A stretch of 5,834 nt of DNA from UKL13-2 sp031394335 (GTDB lineage: Bacteria; Pseudomonadota; Gammaproteobacteria; Burkholderiales; Usitatibacteraceae). The position numbers and the translations under genes are program-made. Shown piece by piece: positions 1 to 5,680 of this stretch. The DNA is taken from the NCBI GenBank assembly GCA_031394335.1, contig JANMXS010000044.1:1-5834 (forward strand). Reading direction: 5' to 3'. Positions within the stretch are counted from its first letter, which is position 1, and every line of letters starts with the position of its first letter. The notes under the pieces are model-generated. The model ran no database searches and had not been told where the DNA came from. It was given only the letters and a program-made list of their open reading frames with translations.

Positions 1-190
1 CCGATCAGCAAAACGAGCGCGAGGCCGCCGAGCGCGAGCGTCTGCTGAACGTAGCCGAGGGTCGTCTGAACCGAGGAGAGGTCGTAGACGAGATACAGCT
101 CGTAACTGCCGGCCGTCGGAACGCGGATCTGGGATCCGACGACGAGCGCTGGCGAGCCGTTCCGCAGTGTCGCCGACTGGTATTGCACGT
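1..190 (-). other. Foreign segment: MtrB-like sensor histidine kinase fragment joined in frame to ppsA
   Basis: Read on the minus strand in the ppsA frame, these bases give a sequence containing SPALVVGSQIRVP, YELYLVYDL and then the hydrophobic run LALGGLALVLLIG. PEP synthase should instead carry the phosphohistidine swivel domain here (a ...VQPGDVLV... type continuation leading to TGGRTCHA). From memory, the pattern matches the extracytoplasmic end and second transmembrane helix of actinobacterial MtrB-type sensor kinases, where the same PAL.VG....P....YELY..Y/F.L layout occurs. Codon use also shifts: 8 of the 12 Leu codons here are CTC, whereas CTG and TTG dominate in the neighbouring ppsR. 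The exact join lies somewhere in 183-200 (protein IKDVTHVQYQ). It is probably a library or assembly chimera; a real fusion is much less likely. The MtrB assignment is recalled, not searched. Confidence 0.62.
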
Positions 191-1325
191 GAGTGACGTC
201 CTTGATCACCCGCGCGGGCCCGATACCCACCTTGCTGCCGATGGCGCGACCCTCGGCGACTTTTACGCCGCTGCCTTTCATGCGGTAACGCGTGAGCACA
301 TCACCATGTTTCTCCTGCGACTTCACCGTTTCGGGGCGCGCCTGCAGAATATAGAGCTTGCCGTCGCCGCCATCCTTGCCCCATTCGATATCCATGGCGC
401 GTCCGTAATGCGCCTCGATCGCCATCGCGTACCTGGCCAACTCTTCAACCTCGGCATCGCTCAGCGAAAAGCGCTCGCGTTCGGCAACATCGACCGGCTT
501 GGTCTCGACCGACTTGCCGGCTGAGGTGCTGCTGCCAAAAATCATTTTCAGCGCCTTGGTACCCAGGCTGCGGCGTAGCACCGCCGGCTTGCCGTTTTTC
601 AGGCACAGCTTGGACACATAAAATTCATCCGGATTGACCGCGCCCTGCACCACCATTTCGCCTAGCCCGTAGCTGGAGGTGATGAACACCACATCGGGGA
701 AACCGGACTCGGTATCGAGCGTGAACATCACCCCGGCAGCGCCGCTGTCGGAGCGCACCATGCGCTGCACACCGGCGCTCAGCGCGACCTCGGCATGGGC
801 AAAATCCTTGTGTACGCGATAGGAAATCGCACGGTCGTTGTACAAGGATGCGAACACATGCTTGATGGCTTCAAGCACATTGTCGATGCCGCGAATATTC
901 AAATAAGTTTCCTGCTGGCCGGCAAACGATGCATCGGGCAGGTCTTCGGCGGTGGCCGAAGAACGCACCGCAAAGCTGGCTTCGGCATTATCTTTGGTCA
1001 GTTCTGCGTACGCGGCGCGAATCTGCGCTTCAAGCGCTGGCTGCAGAGGCGCCTTCACCACCCAATCGCGCACCATCGCGCCGGTTTTGGTCAGTGCCGT
1101 CAGATCATCCACATTAAGGTTGATCAGGGCGGCATTGATTTTTTCGGTGAGCTGGTTGTGTTTCAGGAACTCACGAAACGCCTCGGCTGTGGTGGCAAAG
1201 CCGCCGGGCACCCTGACCCCCGCTTTCGAAAGTTGGCTGATCAGCTCGCCCAGTGAGGAGTTTTTGCCACCAACCGTGGCGACATCATGCATGCGAAGGG
1301 TAGCGAGCGGGAGGACGAAGGACAT
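1..1325 (-). CDS. ppsA: Phosphoenolpyruvate synthase, N-terminal part; frame continues into unrelated sequence
   Basis: PEP synthase (pyruvate, water dikinase) makes PEP from pyruvate and ATP in the cytoplasm for gluconeogenesis. The frame is open from the ATG at 1325 to the left edge (441 codons). Family signatures seen are the start-proximal GGKNSSLGE (residues 19-27), the nucleotide-binding AVRSSATAEDLPDASFAGQQ stretch (Arg121), GLGEMVVQGAVNPDEF, and QARPETV (from 328), which ends the ATP-grasp-like N-domain. The EGRAIG...GPARVI start of the phosphohistidine domain follows. The family is about 790 residues long, so the catalytic His motif (TGGRTCHAAI) and the PEP/pyruvate domain are absent. 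Beyond about residue 376-380 the protein stops resembling PpsA (see the separate entry for 1-190). The start is set by the conserved LRMHDV...GGKN spacing; no good Shine-Dalgarno sequence precedes it. It is divergent from ppsR, its regulator. Identity of residues 1-375 is very secure. Confidence 0.93.
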   Translation of the reverse strand, partial: MSFVLPLATLRMHDVATVGGKNSSLGELISQLSKAGVRVPGGFATTAEAFREFLKHNQLTEKINAALINLNVDDLTALTKTGAMVRDWVVKAPLQPALEAQIRAAYAELTKDNAEASFAVRSSATAEDLPDASFAGQQETYLNIRGIDNVLEAIKHVFASLYNDRAISYRVHKDFAHAEVALSAGVQRMVRSDSGAAGVMFTLDTESGFPDVVFITSSYGLGEMVVQGAVNPDEFYVSKLCLKNGKPAVLRRSLGTKALKMIFGSSTSAGKSVETKPVDVAERERFSLSDAEVEELARYAMAIEAHYGRAMDIEWGKDGGDGKLYILQARPETVKSQEKHGDVLTRYRMKGSGVKVAEGRAIGSKVGIGPARVIKDVTHVQYQSATLRNGSPALVVGSQIRVPTAGSYELYLVYDLSSVQTTLGYVQQTLALGGLALVLLI

Positions 1326-1393
1326 GGCAAATCCGGGAGAGGGAAAGTTAAGTTAAGAGAGGAAGCGCAGGGAATCGAAGAAGATAGTCCATA

Positions 1394-1422
1394 ATTATAG
1401 CTTCCCCGAGCCCAATGCTGCA
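1394..1422 (-). promoter_or_regulatory. Candidate ppsA promoter (perfect TATAAT)
   Basis: On the minus strand 1399-1394 reads TATAAT, the sigma70 -10 consensus, about 70 bases upstream of the ppsA start. With a 17-base spacer the -35 would be TGCAGC (1422-1417), a poor match, so an activator may be needed. The -10 sits in an 8-base palindrome (ATAATTAT, 1391-1398). On the plus strand CATAAT (1390-1395) could therefore serve ppsR from the same spot. This is an inference from sequence only. Confidence 0.4.
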
Positions 1423-1445
1423 CTGCAAAATACCAGGATCCGCAT

Positions 1446-2270
1446 ATGCCACACCGTCGCACCGCCTTTTTCGTCTCCGACCGCACCGGCATTACGGTAG
1501 AAATGCTGGGCAGTTCCCTGTTGACCCAGTTTGACGACGTGGAATTTCGCCGCGTCACCCTGCCGTTTATCGACAATATGGACAAGGTGCAGGACGTTCT
1601 CAACCAGATTGAAGCGGCGCGCGCCGAGTCCGGCAAACGCCCTTTAGTGTTCACCTCGTTGATGGCCGATGAAATCCGCGAGGAAATCTCCAAGGCCAAT
1701 GCCATGGTGCTCGATTTGTTCGATCGCTTCATCGTCCCGCTGGAAAAAGAACTCGGTGTCACCTCGGCGCATGCGATCGGGCGCAGCCACTCGGCCGGCA
1801 ATTTCAAGGACTACAACCATCGTATCGAGGCGGTGAATTACACCCTAGCCCACGATGACGGCATGACCAACCGCAACCTGGACCAGGCGGACATCATCCT
1901 GGTCGGCGTATCGCGTAGCGGCAAAACCCCGACCTGCCTGTACATGGCGCTGCAATTCGGCATCAAGGCCGCCAATTACCCGCTCATTCCCGAGGACCTG
2001 GAGCGGATGAAATTGCCCCCCGCGCTGATTCCACTGCGGCAGAAGGTCTGGGGCCTGTCGATCATGCCGGAGCGCTTGCAGCAGATCCGCCAGGAGCGCA
2101 AGCCCGACAGCAAGTACGCCTCACTCGAAAACTGCCGCTGGGAAGTCAGCGCCGCCGAAGCGCTGATGGAGCAAGCGGGTATCTCATTCCTGAATTCCAC
2201 CACCAAGAGCATTGAAGAGCTTGCCGCCACTCTTCTGCATGAGGCGCATCTGGTGCGCCGTGTTTATTGA
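1446..2270 (+). CDS. ppsR: PEP synthase regulatory protein (bifunctional kinase / pyrophosphorylase)
   Basis: PpsR (DUF299 / kinase-PPPase family) inactivates PEP synthase by ADP-dependent phosphorylation of a Thr next to the catalytic His, and reactivates it by phosphate-dependent removal of that group, yielding pyrophosphate. The 274 residues match the usual family length of about 270-280. Visible signatures are the N-terminal FFVSDRTGITVE (residues 8-19), AIGRSHSAGN in the middle (110-119), and the P-loop GVSRSGKT (154-161), followed by PTCLYMALQFGIKAANYPL. The C-terminal part has SIEELAATLL. The ATG at 1446 is chosen because HRRTAFFVSD is the normal family beginning; a short AGGA lies about 6 bases upstream. 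It is divergent from ppsA with 120 bases between start codons, the standard arrangement in betaproteobacteria. No terminator follows, so read-through into the esterase gene cannot be excluded. Confidence 0.96.
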   Translation: MPHRRTAFFVSDRTGITVEMLGSSLLTQFDDVEFRRVTLPFIDNMDKVQDVLNQIEAARAESGKRPLVFTSLMADEIREEISKANAMVLDLFDRFIVPLEKELGVTSAHAIGRSHSAGNFKDYNHRIEAVNYTLAHDDGMTNRNLDQADIILVGVSRSGKTPTCLYMALQFGIKAANYPLIPEDLERMKLPPALIPLRQKVWGLSIMPERLQQIRQERKPDSKYASLENCRWEVSAAEALMEQAGISFLNSTTKSIEELAATLLHEAHLVRRVY

Positions 2271-2305
2271 GTACGCCGCACATTTGTGACATTATCATCC
2301 GTACT

Positions 2306-2335
2306 ATCCGGTCGACCGAAGTCAACAAACCGGAT
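2306..2335. repeat. Inverted repeat in the leader of the esterase gene
   Basis: ATCCGGT (2306-2312) is matched by its exact reverse complement ACCGGAT (2329-2335) across a 16-base spacer. The left arm also overlaps a perfect 10-base palindrome, CGGTCGACCG (2309-2318). An A-rich stretch follows rather than a T-run, so this is not a plus-strand intrinsic terminator. It could be an operator or a leader hairpin upstream of the autotransporter gene. No clear sigma70 promoter was found in 2271-2374. Confidence 0.3.
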
Positions 2336-2361
2336 CAAAAAATAAATCCAATAAATATCTC

Positions 2362-2368
2362 TGAGGAG
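2362..2368 (+). promoter_or_regulatory. Ribosome binding site that decides the esterase start
   Basis: TGAGGAG lies 6 bases before the ATG at 2375 and is the best Shine-Dalgarno sequence in the window. The reading frame stays open upstream to an ATG at 2267, but only the ATG at 2375 has this site, and it is followed directly by a signal peptide (MSVKKR plus a hydrophobic core). The start at 2375 is therefore preferred. Confidence 0.85.
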
Positions 2369-2374
2369 CATTAC

Positions 2375-4219
2375 ATGTCTGTCAAAAAACGGCTCATTCC
2401 CGCATTTATTGCGTCGGCACTTGCGCTCGGCGCCCCTGCCGTCCAAGCCACCTCGTTCAATGGCGTTTACGTATTCGGCGACAGTCTTGCCGACTCCGGC
2501 TACTACCGTCCGTTCCTGGTTGGCGCACTGGGCTACACACCCGCACAAGCGGCAGCGCTGGGTCGCTTCACCACCAATCCCGGACCGGTCTGGTCGGAAC
2601 TGATCGCCACCTACTACGGCGGCAACCCGAACCCCAGTAATGCCGGCGGCGGCATTTATGCCCAGGGCGGCGCGCGCATAACGGCACCATCGACGTCGAC
2701 GCCGCCGGGTTTTGCGCAACGGCCAGTTTCGCAGCAGATCACTGAATTTCTGGCAACGGGAGCCGCCAATCCAAACGCGCTTTATGCGATTTGGGCAGGC
2801 GGCAACGACCTGCTGCAAGCGGGTGCTGCCGGCGTGCCGTTCGCAGCACAGATCCCGGTTCAGACCGCGCGGCTGCAAGCGGCCGGCGCACGCTATATCG
2901 CTGTTTTTGGCCTGCCCAACCTCGGCCTCACCCCCGGCGCGCAAGCTGGCGGCCCGGCAGCTGTTGCGGCGCAGACGCAGGCCTCGGTGGGTTTCAATAT
3001 CACCCTGTTCAATGCACTCGCCGCATCCGGTCAAAAGGTGATGGCGATCGACTCTTTCTCGCTGCTCAATGAAATTGCAGCCTCGCCCGGCACCTATGGC
3101 TTCAGCAATATCACCAACGTTGCCTGCAACCCGACCCCACCACTAGGCTTGCCGCAATGCGGCCCGGCTAATCTGGTCGCCCCCGGCGCGCAAAACAGCT
3201 ATTTGTTCGCCGACAGCATTCACCCCACCGCCGGCGCACACGCCATCATCGCCGACCTGGTCAAATCAATGATCGACGGCCCCAACGCCTATTCGACGAT
3301 GGCCGAAGTACCACTTGCCACCCGCGCGGCGCATATCCGCACCCTTGATGAGGGGCTACGTTCCGGCGCCAGCGCCGAAGTCGGCAAGGCGACCGCATTC
3401 GCCGCAGCCGATGGTGGCAAGTTCGATATATCCAGCGGCGCGCAAAATCTGTACACGGATTCGAAGAGTCGTACCGGTACGGTGGGGGCCACCATGCGCG
3501 TCACCGATACGACGACTCTCGGTGCTGCCGCAGGCCTGACCTCGGCGGATACCAATATGGGTTCGATCGGCAAATATCGCCTGAAGGAAACGACCATGTC
3601 GGTCTTCGGTTCCTACAAGGACGGCGATTTTTACCTCAACGCCAGCGGCTCACTTGCCGAACTTCGCTATGAGGATATCGAGCGCTATGTAAGGCTGGGA
3701 CCGGCAACACGCACCAACCGCGCCACCACCAAGGGTACGAACGCCTCAGCCAGCATTGCACTCGGCTATGACTTCCAGCTGGGCAGGGTATCGGTCGGAC
3801 CATTCGCGTCCTATACTCTGCAAAGCGTATCGGTAACCGGCTTTACGGAAAATGCCGGCGCCACGCCGCAGTCGACGGATTTGCGGCTTGAAGACCAGTC
3901 GCGCGACTCGCAAGTGACCAGTATCGGTCTTCGCGCCAGCATGGCGTTCGGCAACTGGACGCCGTTCGCACGCATCTCGCTGGATCGCGATGGCAAGGCG
4001 AAAGACCGCGACGTCACCGCGACACCGGTGTCGATCGCGCAGAACATCAGCTACAACGTGCCGGGTTATCGGGCCGATGATGCCTGGAGCACGGCAACGA
4101 TTGGCGTTCGCGGCAAGATCAGCAACCAGATCAGTCTTGCCATCGCTTACTCCAACGTGATGAGCCGCCGCGATATCAAGCAGGATGGTGTTACCGCCAA
4201 CCTGTCGTTTGCGTTCTAG
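2375..4219 (+). CDS. Autotransporter GDSL/SGNH esterase-lipase
   Basis: This is a 614-residue secreted hydrolase anchored in the outer membrane, of the EstA-like autotransporter esterase type. A Sec signal peptide covers residues 1-25 (KKR, hydrophobic core, cleavage after AVQA). The passenger carries the SGNH blocks: VFGDSLADSG with nucleophile Ser37, a block II-like AQGGAR (96-101), WAGGNDLL with Asn144, and FADSIHPTAGAH with Asp280 and His283. A Cys pair (251, 262) may form a disulfide. From about residue 330 to the end there are alternating amphipathic strands typical of the autotransporter beta-barrel (Gly/Ser/aromatic rich). It ends in ANLSFAF, whose terminal Phe is the usual outer-membrane protein signature. 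Length fits the family (about 600-650). The natural substrate cannot be read from sequence; relatives hydrolyse short-chain esters and some affect rhamnolipids and motility. A strong terminator follows, so it is probably transcribed alone or with ppsR. Confidence 0.92.
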   Translation: MSVKKRLIPAFIASALALGAPAVQATSFNGVYVFGDSLADSGYYRPFLVGALGYTPAQAAALGRFTTNPGPVWSELIATYYGGNPNPSNAGGGIYAQGGARITAPSTSTPPGFAQRPVSQQITEFLATGAANPNALYAIWAGGNDLLQAGAAGVPFAAQIPVQTARLQAAGARYIAVFGLPNLGLTPGAQAGGPAAVAAQTQASVGFNITLFNALAASGQKVMAIDSFSLLNEIAASPGTYGFSNITNVACNPTPPLGLPQCGPANLVAPGAQNSYLFADSIHPTAGAHAIIADLVKSMIDGPNAYSTMAEVPLATRAAHIRTLDEGLRSGASAEVGKATAFAAADGGKFDISSGAQNLYTDSKSRTGTVGATMRVTDTTTLGAAAGLTSADTNMGSIGKYRLKETTMSVFGSYKDGDFYLNASGSLAELRYEDIERYVRLGPATRTNRATTKGTNASASIALGYDFQLGRVSVGPFASYTLQSVSVTGFTENAGATPQSTDLRLEDQSRDSQVTSIGLRASMAFGNWTPFARISLDRDGKAKDRDVTATPVSIAQNISYNVPGYRADDAWSTATIGVRGKISNQISLAIAYSNVMSRRDIKQDGVTANLSFAF

Positions 4220-4253
4220 CTGCCCGCCACCACAGCGCAACATCGGCAATAAC

Positions 4254-4282
4254 AAAAGGCTGCGCGAAAGCGCAGCCTTTTT
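4254..4282 (+). terminator. Strong intrinsic terminator, bidirectional
   Basis: AAAAGGCTGCGC (4254-4265) pairs perfectly with GCGCAGCCTTTT (4270-4281) around a GAAA tetraloop, followed by more T residues to 4287. It ends the esterase transcript 35 bases after its stop codon. The A-run on the left arm gives a T-run on the minus strand, so the same hairpin can also stop leftward transcription arriving from the minus-strand operon. Confidence 0.93.
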
Positions 4283-4311
4283 GTTTTCCGCGTCGCGTGC
4301 GATCATGCAGC

Positions 4312-4629
4312 ATGAAGCGCGTTTACACTGCCGCCAACCTGCCCGACGCCCAGCTGGTGCATGACCTGCTTGAACAGGCCGGGGTGCCCGCACATATCTT
4401 CAATGCCAATGCGATGAGCGCCCTGGGCGATCTGCCGCTGTCGGCGGCCTACCCGCAGGTGTGGATTGCGCAGCAACACCAGGAGCAGCATGCACGCGCG
4501 GTAATCGCCGACTATCAGCAGCAGAAGCCCGAGCTGGCCGGTAAGGTATGCTCAGGATGTACCGAGACCAGTCCAGGCGAATTCGATCTGTGCTGGAACT
4601 GCGGCATCGCGCTCCCGGTCGGGGCCTGA
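4312..4629 (+). CDS. Small DUF2007-like protein with C-terminal zinc ribbon
   Basis: This is a 105-residue cytoplasmic protein without signal peptide or membrane helix. The beginning (KRVYTAANLPDAQLVHDLLEQAG) and the following PAHIF...LPLSAAYPQVWIAQQHQEQA-like layout match the DUF2007 'putative signal transducing protein' fold, a ferredoxin-like domain of about 65-70 residues. A four-cysteine motif follows, CSGC (80-83) and CWNC (94-97), spaced like a small zinc ribbon. The biochemical role of the family is unknown; metal binding is inferred from the cysteines alone. ATG 4312 is preferred over the in-frame GTG 4297, because MKRVYTA is where the domain starts. Neither has a clear Shine-Dalgarno sequence. 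The gene begins only 29 bases after the terminator, and its stop codon abuts the stop of the opposing gene. Confidence 0.75.
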   Translation: MKRVYTAANLPDAQLVHDLLEQAGVPAHIFNANAMSALGDLPLSAAYPQVWIAQQHQEQHARAVIADYQQQKPELAGKVCSGCTETSPGEFDLCWNCGIALPVGA

Positions 4630-4884
4630 CTAGCCAAACTTCAGCTTCATCACGATCACCGCCAGCGCCAGTATCAGCGTGACGATGTTGGCACCGATAA
4701 TCGGCCAGGAGCCCAGCATCACGCCATAGGCCAGCCAGAAGAGGATACCGCCGGTAAACGTCACATACATCGGCAAGGACACATCCTTGGCCGAGCGTGA
4801 GCGCCAGATCTTGCTCACCTGCGGCACGAACGCCAGCGTGGTCAGCACGGCGCCGATACTGCCCACCCAGTCGGTCAGCGTCAT
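4630..4884 (-). CDS. SemiSWEET-type small sugar transporter (PQ-loop family)
   Basis: This is an 84-residue membrane protein of three helices (about residues 5-22, 38-56 and 60-80). The PQ motif (FVPQVSKIWRSRSAKDVS, Pro21-Gln22) at the end of helix 1 marks the MtN3/saliva-PQ-loop family. SemiSWEETs are about 85-95 residues and work as homodimers that let sugars such as sucrose or glucose equilibrate across the inner membrane. Asn67 in the third helix (IIGANIVTL) is in the place of the conserved substrate-pocket Asn. The frame stays open upstream, but the ATG at 4884 is chosen because it gives exactly the three-helix unit and overlaps the stop of the preceding gene as ATGA, which implies translational coupling. 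The substrate is not readable from the sequence. Confidence 0.87.
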   Translation of the reverse strand: MTLTDWVGSIGAVLTTLAFVPQVSKIWRSRSAKDVSLPMYVTFTGGILFWLAYGVMLGSWPIIGANIVTLILALAVIVMKLKFG

Positions 4885-5618
4885 GTCTTCAGCGAGAACG
4901 GCGTGAAATTGGTATCGCGGTCGTAGTAGTCCTCGGCTTCCGCCCGCTTCAGCCACGCCACGATCTTGTAGGTGACCGGGGTAAACACGACTTCGACACC
5001 GACCTTGGTGAGGAACTGGGCAAGCATCACCGTGGGCAGCTTGTCGTCGGGAATGATGCCGCTGGCGTAGAACGCGAGCGGGTAGAACAACATCGAATCC
5101 ACCGCTTCGCCAAAAATGGTCGAGCCGATGGTGCGCGTCCACAGATATTTGCCACTGGTCATTATTTTCATTTTCGCCAGCACAAAGGAGTTGACGAACT
5201 CGCCGCAGGAAAATGCAATCAACGACGCCAGCGAGATGCGCCAGGTGGTGCCGAAAGCTACCTCATAGGCCGCCTGGTTTTTCCAGAACGGCGCGGGCGG
5301 CAGTACCACTACCACATAGGCCATCAGCGAAGCAAACGCCAGCCCGGCAAACCCCGCCCAGATCACGCGCCGCGAGCGCGCGTAACCATAAACCTCGGTG
5401 AGGATGTCGCCGAACACATAGGAAATGGGGAAGAACAGCACACCGGCGCCAAAGGTCAGCGTGCCCAGCAGCGGCGCGTCCCACTGCGCGATCTTGGCGG
5501 GCCCGATCAGATTCGAGCAAACCAGGATGACGACAAACGCTACCATCACGAATTCGTAGTAACGATAGCTGCGCGGTGGCGCGGCGGCGGTTACGACTGG
5601 TGTGGAATGGTTTTGCAT
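4881..5618 (-). CDS. yhhQ: Queuosine precursor transporter (YhhQ family)
   Basis: This 245-residue inner-membrane protein belongs to the YhhQ/DUF165 family, which in E. coli imports the 7-deazaguanine queuosine precursors preQ0 and preQ1 for tRNA modification. About six hydrophobic helices are visible (from residues 22, 52, 87, 127, 163 and 197). Family signatures are FPISYVFGDILTEVYGY (63-79), SCGEFVNSFVLAKMK (137-151) and RTIGSTIFGEAVDSMLFYPLAF (from 162); the acidic residues in these segments are typical. Length fits the family. The ATG at 5618 has a modest AGGG (5629-5626) about 7 bases upstream. The first 18 residues are polar and variable, so a slightly later start is possible, though none has better support. 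The stop overlaps the SemiSWEET start by ATGA. No promoter with both elements could be named in 5619-5674. Confidence 0.93.
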   Translation of the reverse strand: MQNHSTPVVTAAAPPRSYRYYEFVMVAFVVILVCSNLIGPAKIAQWDAPLLGTLTFGAGVLFFPISYVFGDILTEVYGYARSRRVIWAGFAGLAFASLMAYVVVVLPPAPFWKNQAAYEVAFGTTWRISLASLIAFSCGEFVNSFVLAKMKIMTSGKYLWTRTIGSTIFGEAVDSMLFYPLAFYASGIIPDDKLPTVMLAQFLTKVGVEVVFTPVTYKIVAWLKRAEAEDYYDRDTNFTPFSLKT

Positions 5619-5652
5619 GAGCTTGCCCTAACTCAGTGGTGAATGCGTTTGA

Positions 5653-5680
5653 AACTAAAGAACTAAAGCAAGAACTAAAG
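5653..5680. repeat. Three direct copies of AACTAAAG
   Basis: AACTAAAG occurs at 5653-5660, 5661-5668 and 5673-5680. The first two are adjacent and the third follows after a 4-base CAAG. The third copy contains the stop codon of the nucleotidyltransferase on the minus strand (CTTTAG). The array lies between that gene and yhhQ and borders the REP-like segment, so it may be a slippage product or an element edge. Confidence 0.6.

Noticed and set aside
183..524. Plus-strand open frame of 113 codons across the junction
   Set aside because: Antisense to ppsA and spanning the suspected join; no recognisable protein features.
795..1256. Plus-strand open frame of 153 codons
   Set aside because: It lies wholly antisense to well-conserved ppsA codons, has no family resemblance and is an opposite-strand shadow.
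1345..1356. Short AAGTT/AAGTTAAG direct repeat in the ppsA leader
   Set aside because: Too short and too simple to support a regulatory or mobile role.
1241..1807. Minus-strand open frame of 188 codons
   Set aside because: Overlaps the conserved ppsR coding sequence and the ppsA start in another frame; composition is that of a shadow frame.
2267..2374. N-terminal extension of the esterase from ATG 2267
   Set aside because: It would overlap the ppsR stop, place 36 polar residues before the signal peptide and ignore the strong ribosome binding site at 2362-2368.
2264..3034. Minus-strand open frame of 256 codons opposite the esterase
   Set aside because: Arg/Gly/Cys-rich shadow of the SGNH passenger domain; the plus strand carries all catalytic motifs.
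3746..4393. Minus-strand open frame of 215 codons
   Set aside because: Runs through the terminator hairpin and opposite the autotransporter barrel; no family signal.
4885..5142. N-terminal extension of the SemiSWEET frame
   Set aside because: The extension is Arg/His-rich, lies in another frame of yhhQ, and would put non-membrane sequence before a complete three-helix SemiSWEET.
4797..5642. Plus-strand open frame of 281 codons
   Set aside because: Fully opposite the transporter gene yhhQ; low-complexity His/Arg-rich translation typical of a shadow.
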